Part shown: positions 26,546 to 35,050 of the stretch, piece by piece
Position numbering within the stretch: the stretch's first letter is position 1
Layout of the letters: the number at the start of each line of letters is the position of its first letter
Assembly: GCF_900167115.1 (NCBI RefSeq)
Contig: NZ_FUXZ01000003.1
Location: forward strand, 186,001-250,000
DNA: 64,000 bases
Reading direction: 5' to 3'
Source: Eubacterium uniforme
Lineage (GTDB): Bacteria; Bacillota; Clostridia; Lachnospirales; Lachnospiraceae
Notes under the pieces: model-generated
What the model was told of the DNA's origin: nothing
Seen by the model: only the letters and a program-made list of their open reading frames with translations
Databases searched by the model: none
Translations under genes and position numbers: made by a program

Positions 26546-27460
26546 ATGACAATTGCTGAAATGCAAGAAGAGATTCTTCGAATTAAAAAAGAAAAAAACA
26601 TTTGTATATTAGCTCATGCCTATCAGGCAGATGAAATTTTAGAAATTGCTGATTATGTTGGTGATTCATATGGACTTGCACTTAACGCAAGAGACGATGA
26701 TAAAAAGACCGTTCTTATGTGCGGTGTAAGATTTATGGCAGAAACAGTAAAAATCATATCACCTGAAAAGAAGGTTATATTACCTGCACCTGATGCCGGA
26801 TGCCCAATGGCTGAACAGTTAGACATTGAATTATTAGAAGCACTTAAGGCAAAGTATCCAGATCATACAGTTGTTGCATATATTAACACAACAGCCGAAC
26901 TTAAAACCATCTGTGATGTTTGCGTAACTTCATCTGCAGCACTTCGTATTGTAAAAAACATTGATAACGATAAGATTTTATTTATTCCAGATCCAAATCT
27001 TGGAAAATGGGTTGCAAAACAGCTTCCTGAAAAGGAATTCAAATTTGTAAATGGCGGATGCCCTACTCATTGTAGAATTATGAAAGACGAAGCTATCAAA
27101 GCTAAGAAGGCTCATCCAGATGCACTCTTACTTGTTCATCCTGAGTGCCAGCCGGAAGTTACAGAACTTTCTGATTACGCTGGAAGCACAACAGGCATTA
27201 TGGATTACGCTAAGAATAGTGATAAGAAGGAATTTATCATAGGAACTGAAAATAGCATCGTAAGCCACTTACAGCATATGTGTCCTGATAAATTATTCTA
27301 TCCACTTTCAAAGGATTGCGTTTGTCACAACATGAAACTTACAACCCTTGCTGATGTTTATAACGCTCTCTTAGGAAAAACTGGCGAAGAAATCACAATG
27401 GATGAAGATGTTAGAATCAAAGCTAAAAAATGTATTGATAAGATGTTAGAATTATCATAA
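26546..27460 (+). CDS. nadA: Quinolinate synthase
   Basis: 304 aa. Condenses iminoaspartate from NadB with dihydroxyacetone phosphate to quinolinate using a 4Fe-4S cluster. Motifs: ILAHAYQADEI, LMCGVRFMAET, LPAPDAGCPMA, FIPDPNLGKW, LLVHPECQPEV, GTENSIV and CVCHNMKLTTL, with the three cluster cysteines in MCGV, HPEC and CVCHN. The usual HYYQ is HAYQ here. The ATG at 26546 is the earliest after an in-frame stop; it lacks a good ribosome binding site, so translation may depend on the upstream AGGAGG and hairpin. Separate transcript from nadB-nadC. Confidence 0.95.
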   Translation: MTIAEMQEEILRIKKEKNICILAHAYQADEILEIADYVGDSYGLALNARDDDKKTVLMCGVRFMAETVKIISPEKKVILPAPDAGCPMAEQLDIELLEALKAKYPDHTVVAYINTTAELKTICDVCVTSSAALRIVKNIDNDKILFIPDPNLGKWVAKQLPEKEFKFVNGGCPTHCRIMKDEAIKAKKAHPDALLLVHPECQPEVTELSDYAGSTTGIMDYAKNSDKKEFIIGTENSIVSHLQHMCPDKLFYPLSKDCVCHNMKLTTLADVYNALLGKTGEEITMDEDVRIKAKKCIDKMLELS

Positions 27461-27474
27461 ATATAATTACAATA

Positions 27475-27518
27475 AAAAAGACTTTCATTTTGAGTTAACC
27501 TCAATTGAAAGTCTTTTT
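27475..27518. terminator. Bidirectional terminator between nadA and the small HTH gene
   Basis: AAAAAAGACTTTCA pairs with TGAAAGTCTTTTTT; T-runs on both strands between converging genes. Confidence 0.85.
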
Positions 27519-27522
27519 TATA

Positions 27523-27804
27523 TTAATTGTTTTCCTTTTCCTGTTGTTCCTTCTTTAATGATTCGTAATAAGCTTTATAACGATAACATGTTCTTCTACT
27601 ACTACTTGACTTAGCAACGATTTCAACCATTGGAAGTCCTTTTTCATAGAGCTTAACAAACTCATTATATGTCTTCTGCCAACTAGCACCTCTAGGTGGA
27701 CGGCCTGCATTTTTCTTTTTACGCAAAATCTCTAACTCTTCATCTTTTGCTTTTATTACTTCATTCAATCTTTCTATTTCTTTTAATGCTTCTTCTAAAT
27801 TCAT
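27523..27804 (-). CDS. Small coiled-coil protein with Hin/resolvase-type HTH
   Basis: 93 aa from the ATG at 27804 (ACGGAGGATAT upstream). Residues 1-35 are a charged coiled coil (LEEALKEIERLNEVIKAKDEE). The rest resembles the DNA-binding end of serine recombinases: the NAGRPP minor-groove arm, then KLYEKGLPMVEIVAKSSSSRRTCYRYKA as a helix-turn-helix. No recombinase catalytic domain is present and no full-length recombinase is near, so it is a stand-alone DNA-binding protein of unknown target. Own promoter and terminator. Confidence 0.7.
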   Translation of the reverse strand: MNLEEALKEIERLNEVIKAKDEELEILRKKKNAGRPPRGASWQKTYNEFVKLYEKGLPMVEIVAKSSSSRRTCYRYKAYYESLKKEQQEKENN

Positions 27805-27916
27805 AAATATCCTCCGTTTTATAAACTTATTAAACTTGCCCGCATCATACAATAAACCAATACAATAAATATAAATTTCCAATCAATAAACATATATAAA
27901 ATTTATTGTCACAACC

Positions 27917-27945
27917 ATTATACCACTCAATATTTATTTTGTCAC
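27917..27945 (-). promoter_or_regulatory. Promoter of the small HTH gene
   Basis: Minus strand GTGACA (27940-27945), 17-nt spacer, TATAAT (27917-27922), about 110 nt before the start codon. Confidence 0.7.
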
Positions 27946-27996
27946 TATTCTTTTTATACTAATATTCTATATTTATATTACATAAACTAGTTATAT

Positions 27997-29118
27997 TTAA
28001 TCATACTCATCCAAACCAATTAGCATAATAGGCTTACTTGCATATTCATTATATCCAAATACTGCATCGTAAAGCGTCTTCGATTCTCTCGATCCTTCAT
28101 AATCATTATGTGCCTTATATCTATCTTTAGTTTTACTAATGCAAATTGTATGAACCATTTCGCTTATATCTCTTGCATTATTATATGACATCAAGATATA
28201 TGATTTATATTCCTTTTCAAATCTTTCAAGATTCTTTTTGTTTATTCTTCTTCCCGTTAATTTTTCCACACCTAGTTTTATATTTCTATTTTTAGATATT
28301 TCTTTTGAATATTTGTCTCTAGAATTGTATATATCTTTATAATATCTATATATTGCCATTCCTGATGTTCCAAAATATCCCGATTTAACAATCCCTTTAC
28401 TTTCGAATAATTCTAAATATGTAACAAAAGAGTCTATTGATAGCAAACCCTCAAATTTAAAAACATCCAAAGAAGCATTATACACTGCAATAACTTCGCA
28501 CGAGTTTTCATTTGCTCTTAATTCCCTACCATCAATATATTTTTTACTCAATTTATCATTTTGCATTCCATATAATAAATCTTTTAAATCTGGTTGTCTT
28601 TCAATGTAAAATTTATCTTTATTATGTTTAAGCGTTTCATTTATTATTACTATAGCTTTTTCAATATCTTCACTAGAATATTTACTATCACCCTTAGAAT
28701 CTTTACTAATATCATTATCGGCTTCATAATTACTTTTATCAGTTTTAATAAAGCCATTTTTCTCTTCTTTCTTTTTTCTCCATTTATTCGCTTCTTTTCT
28801 CTCTTTTTCCTCGATAAAAGATACGTAAACTTTCCATGCTTTATTAAATCTTTCTTTTTTTTCTTCCATTTCTTTGCTACTATCTTTTGCAACGATTTCT
28901 TCTGATTGCTGTATAACATTATTGGACTTGCCGAAATCCAATTCACTCCATTTTTTTTCATACATTCTTCTCCATATTTTCCTATTATTTAAACAATGCT
29001 CCTGCCTAATTTCTTCAGGCACTTTCCTTAATGCCATAAGATTTACGCACAGCAAATATACATTTGCTGGAATGATTTTTGGAATCAACTTGCAAAATAC
29101 TTCAATTATTTTACCCAT
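27997..29118 (-). CDS. Uncharacterised protein with possible papain-like (C39-type) domain
   Basis: 373 aa, not recognised with certainty. Residues 1-130 are charged and partly helical, with a hydrophobic start (VYLLCVNLMAL) too weak for a clear signal peptide. Residues 195-373 look like a small cysteine-protease fold: NSCEVIAVYNAS (Cys207), YFGTSGMAIYRYY, MVHTICIS (His323) and YKAHNDY (His337, Asn338). A Cys in a helix followed by His before a strand is the order in C39 and other papain-like enzymes. Catalysis is inference. AAGGAG lies 5 nt before the ATG. No transporter or substrate peptide is next to it. Confidence 0.5.
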   Translation of the reverse strand: MGKIIEVFCKLIPKIIPANVYLLCVNLMALRKVPEEIRQEHCLNNRKIWRRMYEKKWSELDFGKSNNVIQQSEEIVAKDSSKEMEEKKERFNKAWKVYVSFIEEKERKEANKWRKKKEEKNGFIKTDKSNYEADNDISKDSKGDSKYSSEDIEKAIVIINETLKHNKDKFYIERQPDLKDLLYGMQNDKLSKKYIDGRELRANENSCEVIAVYNASLDVFKFEGLLSIDSFVTYLELFESKGIVKSGYFGTSGMAIYRYYKDIYNSRDKYSKEISKNRNIKLGVEKLTGRRINKKNLERFEKEYKSYILMSYNNARDISEMVHTICISKTKDRYKAHNDYEGSRESKTLYDAVFGYNEYASKPIMLIGLDEYD

Positions 29119-29232
29119 ACTTCTCCTTCCGTTCCTACCATTAATATGATTATATCCTCATTTTTAAGGTATGTAAATATATGACATTATTTTGATAATC
29201 AAGAAAGCAAGCTTTCAGTTCTTTCCTCATCG

Positions 29233-29262
29233 TAAAAAAAGAGTCCTGGTATTCAGGACTCT
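29233..29262 (-). terminator. Terminator after the SleB-type hydrolase gene
   Basis: GAGTCCTG pairs with CAGGACTC around a 5-nt loop, T7 on the minus strand. Confidence 0.88.
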
Positions 29263-29278
29263 AATAAACTATATTCAA

Positions 29279-30142
29279 TTATTTAAACTGATGTGCACCA
29301 ATCTGCAACTTCTTATTAGGTACATATCTTGAGAAGAATAAATAGCCTTTCATGCTCTTTTCCTTACCCTTGATTATAACACTTCTACTTCCGCTTAATA
29401 CATCTTTAGCAGCCTTAACACAATCCTTAGGAATTGAACCATTATCATACATCTTATATGCTCTATCTAAGAAACCTGTATGAGCAGGTACAAACTGTCC
29501 TCTCTGATATACAACAGCCTTCATACTGCTTGGGTAAGCTGATGAAGCCATTCTATTCATCACGACGATACCTACAGCTTTTTTACCAGCATATGATTCT
29601 GTATTAGCCTCACAGAATATAATTGATGATAATAATCTAAGCTGTTCTTCTTTATATGACTCTTTTACTTCAATATTAACTTTAGCGATCACAGCGCCAT
29701 CTTCTTTAACATTAATTATTGCGACGCCAACTTTATTAGCTTTAACAACTCCATTTTTAGAAACAGAAATAAGACCATTCTTTTTAAAGTTAAATTTAAG
29801 ATTCTTCATCTTTTTAGATTTTAAGCATTTAACAGAATTAAGATTAATCTTCTGATTTACTCTAATAACTTTTTTAACTTTCTTAATATCAGTAACTTTA
29901 TTAACTACTTTACCAACCTTAGTTGCTTTAGCCATCTTTATTGAGTCATCACCATTAACTTCTTTACTGTCTTCAGTTTTTCTTTCTACCACGTTTGAAC
30001 TTCCAACAACTGTTTCTTCATCAGCCATCTTTGAAATTTCAAAATCATCAGCAAAAACCTTTGTTACATTACACTGTGCAACTAATGCACATGCTACCAT
30101 ACAAATACCAACTGTTTTAATACTTTCTCTTATCTTCTTCAT
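29279..30142 (-). CDS. Secreted SleB/CwlJ-type cell wall hydrolase
   Basis: 287 aa from the ATG at 30142. A signal peptide follows (MKKIRESIKTVGICMVACAL...VFADD), then about 100 residues with a Big_2-like segment (SVSKNGVVKANKVGVAIINV), then a Hydrolase_2 domain: EEQLRLLSSIIFCEANTES, AVGIVVMNRM, VVYQRGQFVPA, ending GAHQFK. The Glu in FCEAN is the expected catalytic residue of this lytic transglycosylase-like fold. Members cut peptidoglycan, often spore cortex, but the family is also used in vegetative cells. The start is uncertain because no strong ribosome binding site precedes it; an in-frame ATG at 30232 would hide the signal peptide. Confidence 0.82.
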   Translation of the reverse strand: MKKIRESIKTVGICMVACALVAQCNVTKVFADDFEISKMADEETVVGSSNVVERKTEDSKEVNGDDSIKMAKATKVGKVVNKVTDIKKVKKVIRVNQKINLNSVKCLKSKKMKNLKFNFKKNGLISVSKNGVVKANKVGVAIINVKEDGAVIAKVNIEVKESYKEEQLRLLSSIIFCEANTESYAGKKAVGIVVMNRMASSAYPSSMKAVVYQRGQFVPAHTGFLDRAYKMYDNGSIPKDCVKAAKDVLSGSRSVIIKGKEKSMKGYLFFSRYVPNKKLQIGAHQFK

Positions 30143-30295
30143 AACTTCGCAATTAATACCCTTAATAATGAAATAATCATTACCGTAAGTAAGAATTGTT
30201 TTATAATTCCTTTCTTTTACCTTTACGTTCATCCCTCATGAATTTCATTCACCCGTAAAGTTATTACAAAATTGTTACATTTTTTCGCTATGTAT

Positions 30296-30323
30296 ACTAT
30301 ACCAAATATTTGAAAAATTTCAA
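30296..30323 (-). promoter_or_regulatory. Probable promoter of the SleB-type gene
   Basis: Minus strand TTGAAA (30318-30323), 16-nt spacer, TATAGT (30296-30301). Transcript leader of about 150 nt; nothing else was found between 30143 and 30452. Confidence 0.6.
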
Positions 30324-30452
30324 GTTTTCAAGATGAAAAGTTACATTTTTTGTGCATTTTGTATGTCACGTTCGTTTTTATGTTAACCATTTTCGTTATT
30401 TATAGGTAATTTTATACAATTAAATTATGAACAAATTATTACGAAAATAAAG

Positions 30453-30490
30453 AAAAGATGGTAACAAACGTTAATTTATTACCATCTTTT
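30453..30490 (-). terminator. Terminator after the PurF-like gene
   Basis: AAAAGATGGTAA pairs with TTACCATCTTTT around a 14-nt loop; T-rich on the minus strand. Confidence 0.82.
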
Positions 30491-30512
30491 TAATAATTTA
30501 TCTTAATATTTT

Positions 30513-31934
30513 TTATTCTTTACCATTCCAACAATATGTACATAACTTATCAGCACCAATACCTACTGATTCTAACATATCGTCAAGTCTGTTAAATCTA
30601 AGCGATGTGAAATTGAGCTGCTTTCTGATTTCTTCTACCATTGCCTCATATTCTTTTGAATCTGGATCAGTATATTTCTGAAGAACTTCATCAGCAACAT
30701 CTGTTGTTCCCTCAAGCTGAGCAATTACTCTTCTTGTAATTAAATCCATTTCTGAATTTGATCTTGAGAAGTTTACGTACTTACATCCATATACAAGTGG
30801 TGGGCAGGCTGGTCTTATATGAACTTCCTTAGCACCATTCTGATATAAGAATTCTGTTGTTTCACGAAGCTGTGTTCCACGAACAATAGAATCATCTATT
30901 AATAATAACTTCTTATCTTTAATTAAATCTGTAACAGCAATAAGTTTCATCTTAGCAACCATATTTCTAGTGCTCTGTGCTGTTGGCATAAATGAACGAG
31001 ACCATGTTGGTGTATATTTAATAAATGGTCTTGTAAATGGAATACCTGACTGATTTGAATATCCAATAGCATGAGCTGTACCTGAATCAGGAACACCAGC
31101 TACAATATCAGGTTTTGCATCATCTCTCTTTGCAAGACATGCACCACATCTATAACGCATCTCTTCTACGTTAACTCCTTCATATGAACTTGAAGGATAT
31201 CCATAATAAACCCAAAGGAATGTACAAATCTTCATCTTTGTTTCTGGATTTGATAATACCTTAACTCCATCCTGTGTAATAATATCAATTTCACCAGGAG
31301 CAAGTTCCTTAAAGTTTTCATAATCAAGTTTCTGATAAGCAAAATCTTCAAATGAAGCACAATATGAATCACCATCTTCATCTGTTCTCTTACCTATTAA
31401 CATAGGTGTACGACCATAATTATCACGACCTACATATATTCCCTTTGGTGTCATAACCATAAGAGTTAATGAACCATCTATCTTATCAAGAGCATATCTA
31501 ATACCATCAATGATATTTTCTTTCTGATTTATAAGTGTTGCAACAAGTTCTGTAGAATTAATCTCGCCACCACTCATTTCAAGGAAATGTACATTTCCGT
31601 TAGCATAGATTTCTTCAATAATTTCATCCTTATTATTAATCTTGCTAATAGTAGTAATAGCAAATGTTCCATGATGTGAACGTATGATAAGTGGCTGTGG
31701 TTCATAATCAGAAATACAACCGATACCCATAATACCTTCCATCTCTTTAACATCTTTGTCAAACTTAGTTCTAAAAGGTGTATTTTCAATGTTATGGATT
31801 GATCTGTCAAATCTCTCACCATCAAACATTGCAATACCTGCTCTTCTAGTTCCAAGATGTGAATGATAGTCTGTTCCAAAGAACACATCAACTATACAAT
31901 TCTTTTTTGATACAACACCAAATAATCCGCTCAT
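30513..31934 (-). CDS. PurF-like amidophosphoribosyltransferase paralogue without N-terminal Cys
   Basis: 473 aa. Class II glutamine amidotransferase (Ntn) domain at residues 1-240 (HSHLGTRRAGIAMF, GCISDYEPQP, RSHHGTFAI) followed by a type I phosphoribosyltransferase domain with the PRPP loop LLLIDDSIVRGTQLRETT. Canonical PurF needs Cys at the mature N-terminus; here it reads MSGLFGVVSKKNC, with Ser in that position. A regular purF with normal PRPP loop lies at the right end of the window, so this is a second, divergent copy. It may lack glutaminase activity or use Ser or ammonia, which is inference. GGAGGAAAAAA precedes the ATG. Confidence 0.8.
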   Translation of the reverse strand: MSGLFGVVSKKNCIVDVFFGTDYHSHLGTRRAGIAMFDGERFDRSIHNIENTPFRTKFDKDVKEMEGIMGIGCISDYEPQPLIIRSHHGTFAITTISKINNKDEIIEEIYANGNVHFLEMSGGEINSTELVATLINQKENIIDGIRYALDKIDGSLTLMVMTPKGIYVGRDNYGRTPMLIGKRTDEDGDSYCASFEDFAYQKLDYENFKELAPGEIDIITQDGVKVLSNPETKMKICTFLWVYYGYPSSSYEGVNVEEMRYRCGACLAKRDDAKPDIVAGVPDSGTAHAIGYSNQSGIPFTRPFIKYTPTWSRSFMPTAQSTRNMVAKMKLIAVTDLIKDKKLLLIDDSIVRGTQLRETTEFLYQNGAKEVHIRPACPPLVYGCKYVNFSRSNSEMDLITRRVIAQLEGTTDVADEVLQKYTDPDSKEYEAMVEEIRKQLNFTSLRFNRLDDMLESVGIGADKLCTYCWNGKE

Positions 31935-31989
31935 TTTTTTCCTCCAGATATAATAATTATTTAAGTCCTCTTATTATAAATCCCTAACT

Positions 31990-32007
31990 GTGAAAGAAAA
32001 CTTTCAC
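31990..32007 (-). promoter_or_regulatory. Perfect 7-bp hairpin upstream of the PurF-like gene
   Basis: GTGAAAG-AAAA-CTTTCAC, about 55-75 nt before the start codon and just upstream of a TATAAT. Could be an operator in the promoter region; no regulator is suggested by the sequence. Confidence 0.4.
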
Positions 32008-32027
32008 CAAATATCAATTATATCAAA

Positions 32028-32050
32028 AAGGGTGGCTTAATACCACCCTT
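32028..32050 (-). terminator. Terminator after the HerA-like ATPase
   Basis: AAGGGTGG pairs with CCACCCTT, T5 on the minus strand, about 70 nt after the stop codon. Confidence 0.8.
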
Positions 32051-32118
32051 AATCTTAAACAATATTATTATTTTTTTAATTAAATTTTTATATATTGCAT
32101 ATAAATATATTTTCTTTC

Positions 32119-33729
32119 TTACTTCTTAAATAGTGTAGCAAATATACCTCTTCCAAGAGCAGCACCTGCATTACCACCAATCTTCTTACCAAGACTACCA
32201 AATCCTGAAAGTGCAGATTTTCCAGCCTCTCTTCCAACAGTACCAGCAACAGTGTTTCCAACTGAAGCTGCAACCTTTTTCTTCTCGCGCTCTTCTTTTT
32301 CTTTCTCCTTAGCTGCTGCTTTCGCTGCCGCTGCTGCATCTTTCTCAGCTTGTTTAGCTGCTGCGGCTGCTTCCTTTTCAGCCTGCTTAGCTGCTTCAGC
32401 TTCAAGTCTTGCTTCTTCAGCTGCCTGCGCATCAGCTTCAACTTTCTTACCTAACAATTCAAAAGCAGATTCAGGATCATAACTCTGAGAATACTTACTA
32501 TATAATATACTGCTCATAATAAGAGCTTCTCTTCTTGTATCATCTATACTACCAAACTTTGATTTAGGTGGTAAGATACTAGCCTTCTTACAAATACCTG
32601 GAACGCCACCCTCCTCTAAGAATGACACAACTGCTTCTCCAGTACCAAGAGCCATAATAGTTTCATATGTATCAAACTCAGTATTCTCTCTAAATGAAGC
32701 TGCTGCTGCCTTAACTGCTTTCTGGTCTGCAGGTGTATATGCATGAAGTGCATGCTGAATCTTATTACCAAGCTGAGCAAGTACTCCATCAGGAATATCG
32801 CTTGGATTCTGAGTACAGAAATAAATACCAACACCCTTACTTCTAATAAGCTTAACAACCTGTTCAATCTTATCAAGTAAAACCTTAGGTGCATCATTAA
32901 ATAAAAGATGCGCTTCATCAAAGAAGAATACCATCTTAGGTTTATCTAAATCTCCAACTTCAGGAAGATTTTCAAATAATTCTGATAATAACCATAAAAG
33001 GAAAGTTGAGTACATTTTTCCATCTGAAATAAGGCTTTCACTATCTAATACATTAATAAGACCTTTTCCTTCCATATTAACTGTAAACCAATCACTAATG
33101 TTAAGTGAAGGTTCATTAAAGAACTGTTCACCACCAGCAATCTCTATTGCAACTAAAGCTCTTACTATTGCCGAAATAGATGCAGGACTCATCTTACCAT
33201 ACTGCATTTCAAAATCCTTGTTATTCTCCGATACATAATTAAGCAACGCCTTAAGATCCTTTGTATCAACAAGTAATAAATCCATATCATCAGCAATCTT
33301 AAATACAATAGATAAAATATCACTCTGTAAATCATTAAGTCCCATAAGTCTTGATAAGAGTAATGGTCCCATCTCAGAAATAGTTGTTCTAAGCATAATA
33401 CCCTTCTGCCCATATAAATCCCATAGACTTACAGGATATTCCTGGTATTTAAATCCTGTTTCAGCAAGACCAAATTTCTGAATACGTTCATTCATATTTT
33501 CACTTTCAGTTCCTGCATCAGCAATACTAGCAAGGTCGCCTTTAACGTCTGCTAAAAATACTGGGACACCCATTTCTGAAAAACTTTCTGCTAACACTTT
33601 AACAGTTACTGTTTTACCAGTACCTGTTGCACCAGCTATAAGTCCATGTCTGTTTGCATACTTAGGATCTAAAAAAATCTTTTCACCCTTATCATCATTA
33701 GCAACCCAAATCTTTCCATCAAATATCAT
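32119..33729 (-). CDS. HerA-like ATPase (DUF853/YjgR family)
   Basis: 536 aa. P-loop GATGTGKT (residues 33-40), ADVKGDLASIA, Walker B VFFFDEAHLL (about 267-276) and the GVGIYFCTQNPSDIP sensor segment identify the HerA/FtsK-related DUF853 family. Residues about 430-500 are an Ala/Glu/Lys-rich coiled helix (AEEARLEAEAAKQAE), and the end is glycine-rich. These proteins are thought to act as hexameric motors on DNA or proteins, but YjgR itself is not well characterised. AAAAGGAG precedes the ATG. It lies 47 nt after a gene for a degenerate paralogue, and the two appear to form one operon. Confidence 0.88.
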   Translation of the reverse strand: MIFDGKIWVANDDKGEKIFLDPKYANRHGLIAGATGTGKTVTVKVLAESFSEMGVPVFLADVKGDLASIADAGTESENMNERIQKFGLAETGFKYQEYPVSLWDLYGQKGIMLRTTISEMGPLLLSRLMGLNDLQSDILSIVFKIADDMDLLLVDTKDLKALLNYVSENNKDFEMQYGKMSPASISAIVRALVAIEIAGGEQFFNEPSLNISDWFTVNMEGKGLINVLDSESLISDGKMYSTFLLWLLSELFENLPEVGDLDKPKMVFFFDEAHLLFNDAPKVLLDKIEQVVKLIRSKGVGIYFCTQNPSDIPDGVLAQLGNKIQHALHAYTPADQKAVKAAAASFRENTEFDTYETIMALGTGEAVVSFLEEGGVPGICKKASILPPKSKFGSIDDTRREALIMSSILYSKYSQSYDPESAFELLGKKVEADAQAAEEARLEAEAAKQAEKEAAAAAKQAEKDAAAAAKAAAKEKEKEEREKKKVAASVGNTVAGTVGREAGKSALSGFGSLGKKIGGNAGAALGRGIFATLFKK

Positions 33730-33776
33730 TTTACTTCTCCTTTTATATCAGTTTAAAATATTTATGTCTAAAACTT

Positions 33777-34919
33777 CTATATTAAAGAATCTGAAGATGT
33801 TTCTTCACTCTCCGATTCTTCTTCACTTTCTTCTTTATCATTATTACTTAAAGAAATATCCTGTCCATTCTGTAAAGCCTCAAGCTGTTGAGCTCTCTTT
33901 GACTTTTTCTTCTTTTTCTTCTTCTTATTTGCACGCTGTTCAGCTATGTATTCATCATGTTCAGCACTTGCAGCTTTAATCTTTGCAATCATCCCTTCAA
34001 CATCATACTCATAACCTGGTGCTTCCTTAACTGTCTCAACACCATGTGCAGTAAGGTATGAATAAACATCATCTACACATTCTAAATCAGGTACAATCTC
34101 TTCAGGAATTTCTGTAATGTAATGTGCCGATAAACAAACCTGTATTCCTTTATCTGATAGACTATTTAATACAGTCTTCATCTTAGCATCAAACTCCTGG
34201 TCTAACCCAGCAAATACTTCATGAGATTTTTCAATCAAAACAAAAATATTAGTTTCTTTATCATCATCTTCATGTAACTGATTCATCTCATCTAATAACC
34301 ATAATATACACTTTTTAAATAATGGTGCATTAAAAGATAATTCCTTACATCTTATAATTGTAATTCCATCATCACTATCAACATCAAAAAGAGCATCAAT
34401 ATCAAAATCACACTCTTTAAAAATCTTTCCTGTTGGGGTTTTACTAAACTCATCCACTGCCTTAATAAATGTCGCCTTACCAAGCATGTTAATTCTTCCA
34501 TACTTAGGAGCTACACTGGCTGCGTTTTTAACTGCATAATCAAGCACATCCTTAACATCATCAATGCCATCGAATTTTAAATTTTCACCCTTAGCAACAT
34601 CATATATTATCTTCATAATATCTTTCTGCGCTTCTGTTAAATTCATAATCTCGCATAGATTATCACAACCAAATCTGTCTATAGGAATATAAAAATATGA
34701 TTTACCTTCAACCTCATCGAACTGGAAGTAATAATCATCTACCAAAATATCATCAATTTCTGAAACATCTTTAAATAGATCGCTAGTATCAATAGATATT
34801 ACTATTCTGCCATCATTACGTGCTAATTTGTAGAAATTAGAAAATATCTTTGGTCGTTCGTTTTTTTCATATCCAACAGCTAATATGTGTCTTACTTTTT
34901 CTCTACTATTTTCACCCAT
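33777..34919 (-). CDS. Degenerate HerA/DUF853 paralogue lacking the P-loop
   Basis: 380 aa. Aligned by eye to the neighbouring ATPase, residues 85-285 match in order: LCEIMNLTEAQKDIMKIIYD with LSRLMGLNDLQSDILSIVFK, PKYGRINMLGKATFIKAVDE with MQYGKMSPASISAIVRALVA, IFVLIEKSHEVFAGLD with MVFFFDEAHLLFNDAP, and DKGIQVCLSAHYITEIPEE with the sensor segment. The P-loop position reads AVGYEKNERPK, with no GKT, and the Walker B DE has become EK. The tail has a run of nine Lys and an acidic Ser-rich end. It is probably a non-catalytic partner of the downstream ATPase. GGAGGATT precedes the start. Confidence 0.7.
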   Translation of the reverse strand: MGENSREKVRHILAVGYEKNERPKIFSNFYKLARNDGRIVISIDTSDLFKDVSEIDDILVDDYYFQFDEVEGKSYFYIPIDRFGCDNLCEIMNLTEAQKDIMKIIYDVAKGENLKFDGIDDVKDVLDYAVKNAASVAPKYGRINMLGKATFIKAVDEFSKTPTGKIFKECDFDIDALFDVDSDDGITIIRCKELSFNAPLFKKCILWLLDEMNQLHEDDDKETNIFVLIEKSHEVFAGLDQEFDAKMKTVLNSLSDKGIQVCLSAHYITEIPEEIVPDLECVDDVYSYLTAHGVETVKEAPGYEYDVEGMIAKIKAASAEHDEYIAEQRANKKKKKKKKSKRAQQLEALQNGQDISLSNNDKEESEEESESEETSSDSLI

Positions 34920-35002
34920 AATAATCCTCCTGTCAAAACCTTAAAACTCCACCCCCCAATACAAATATTATAACATATATTCACTTTTTTTACTAAAAAA
35001 AT

Positions 35003-35037
35003 AAAAGGTAATCCATGTTAAACATAAATCACCTTTT
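35003..35037 (-). terminator. Terminator after the trans-sulfuration gene
   Basis: AAAAGGTAAT and ATCACCTTTT form a stem with one mismatch; T7 follows on the minus strand. Confidence 0.78.
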
Positions 35038-35050
35038 ACTTATAATTTAC

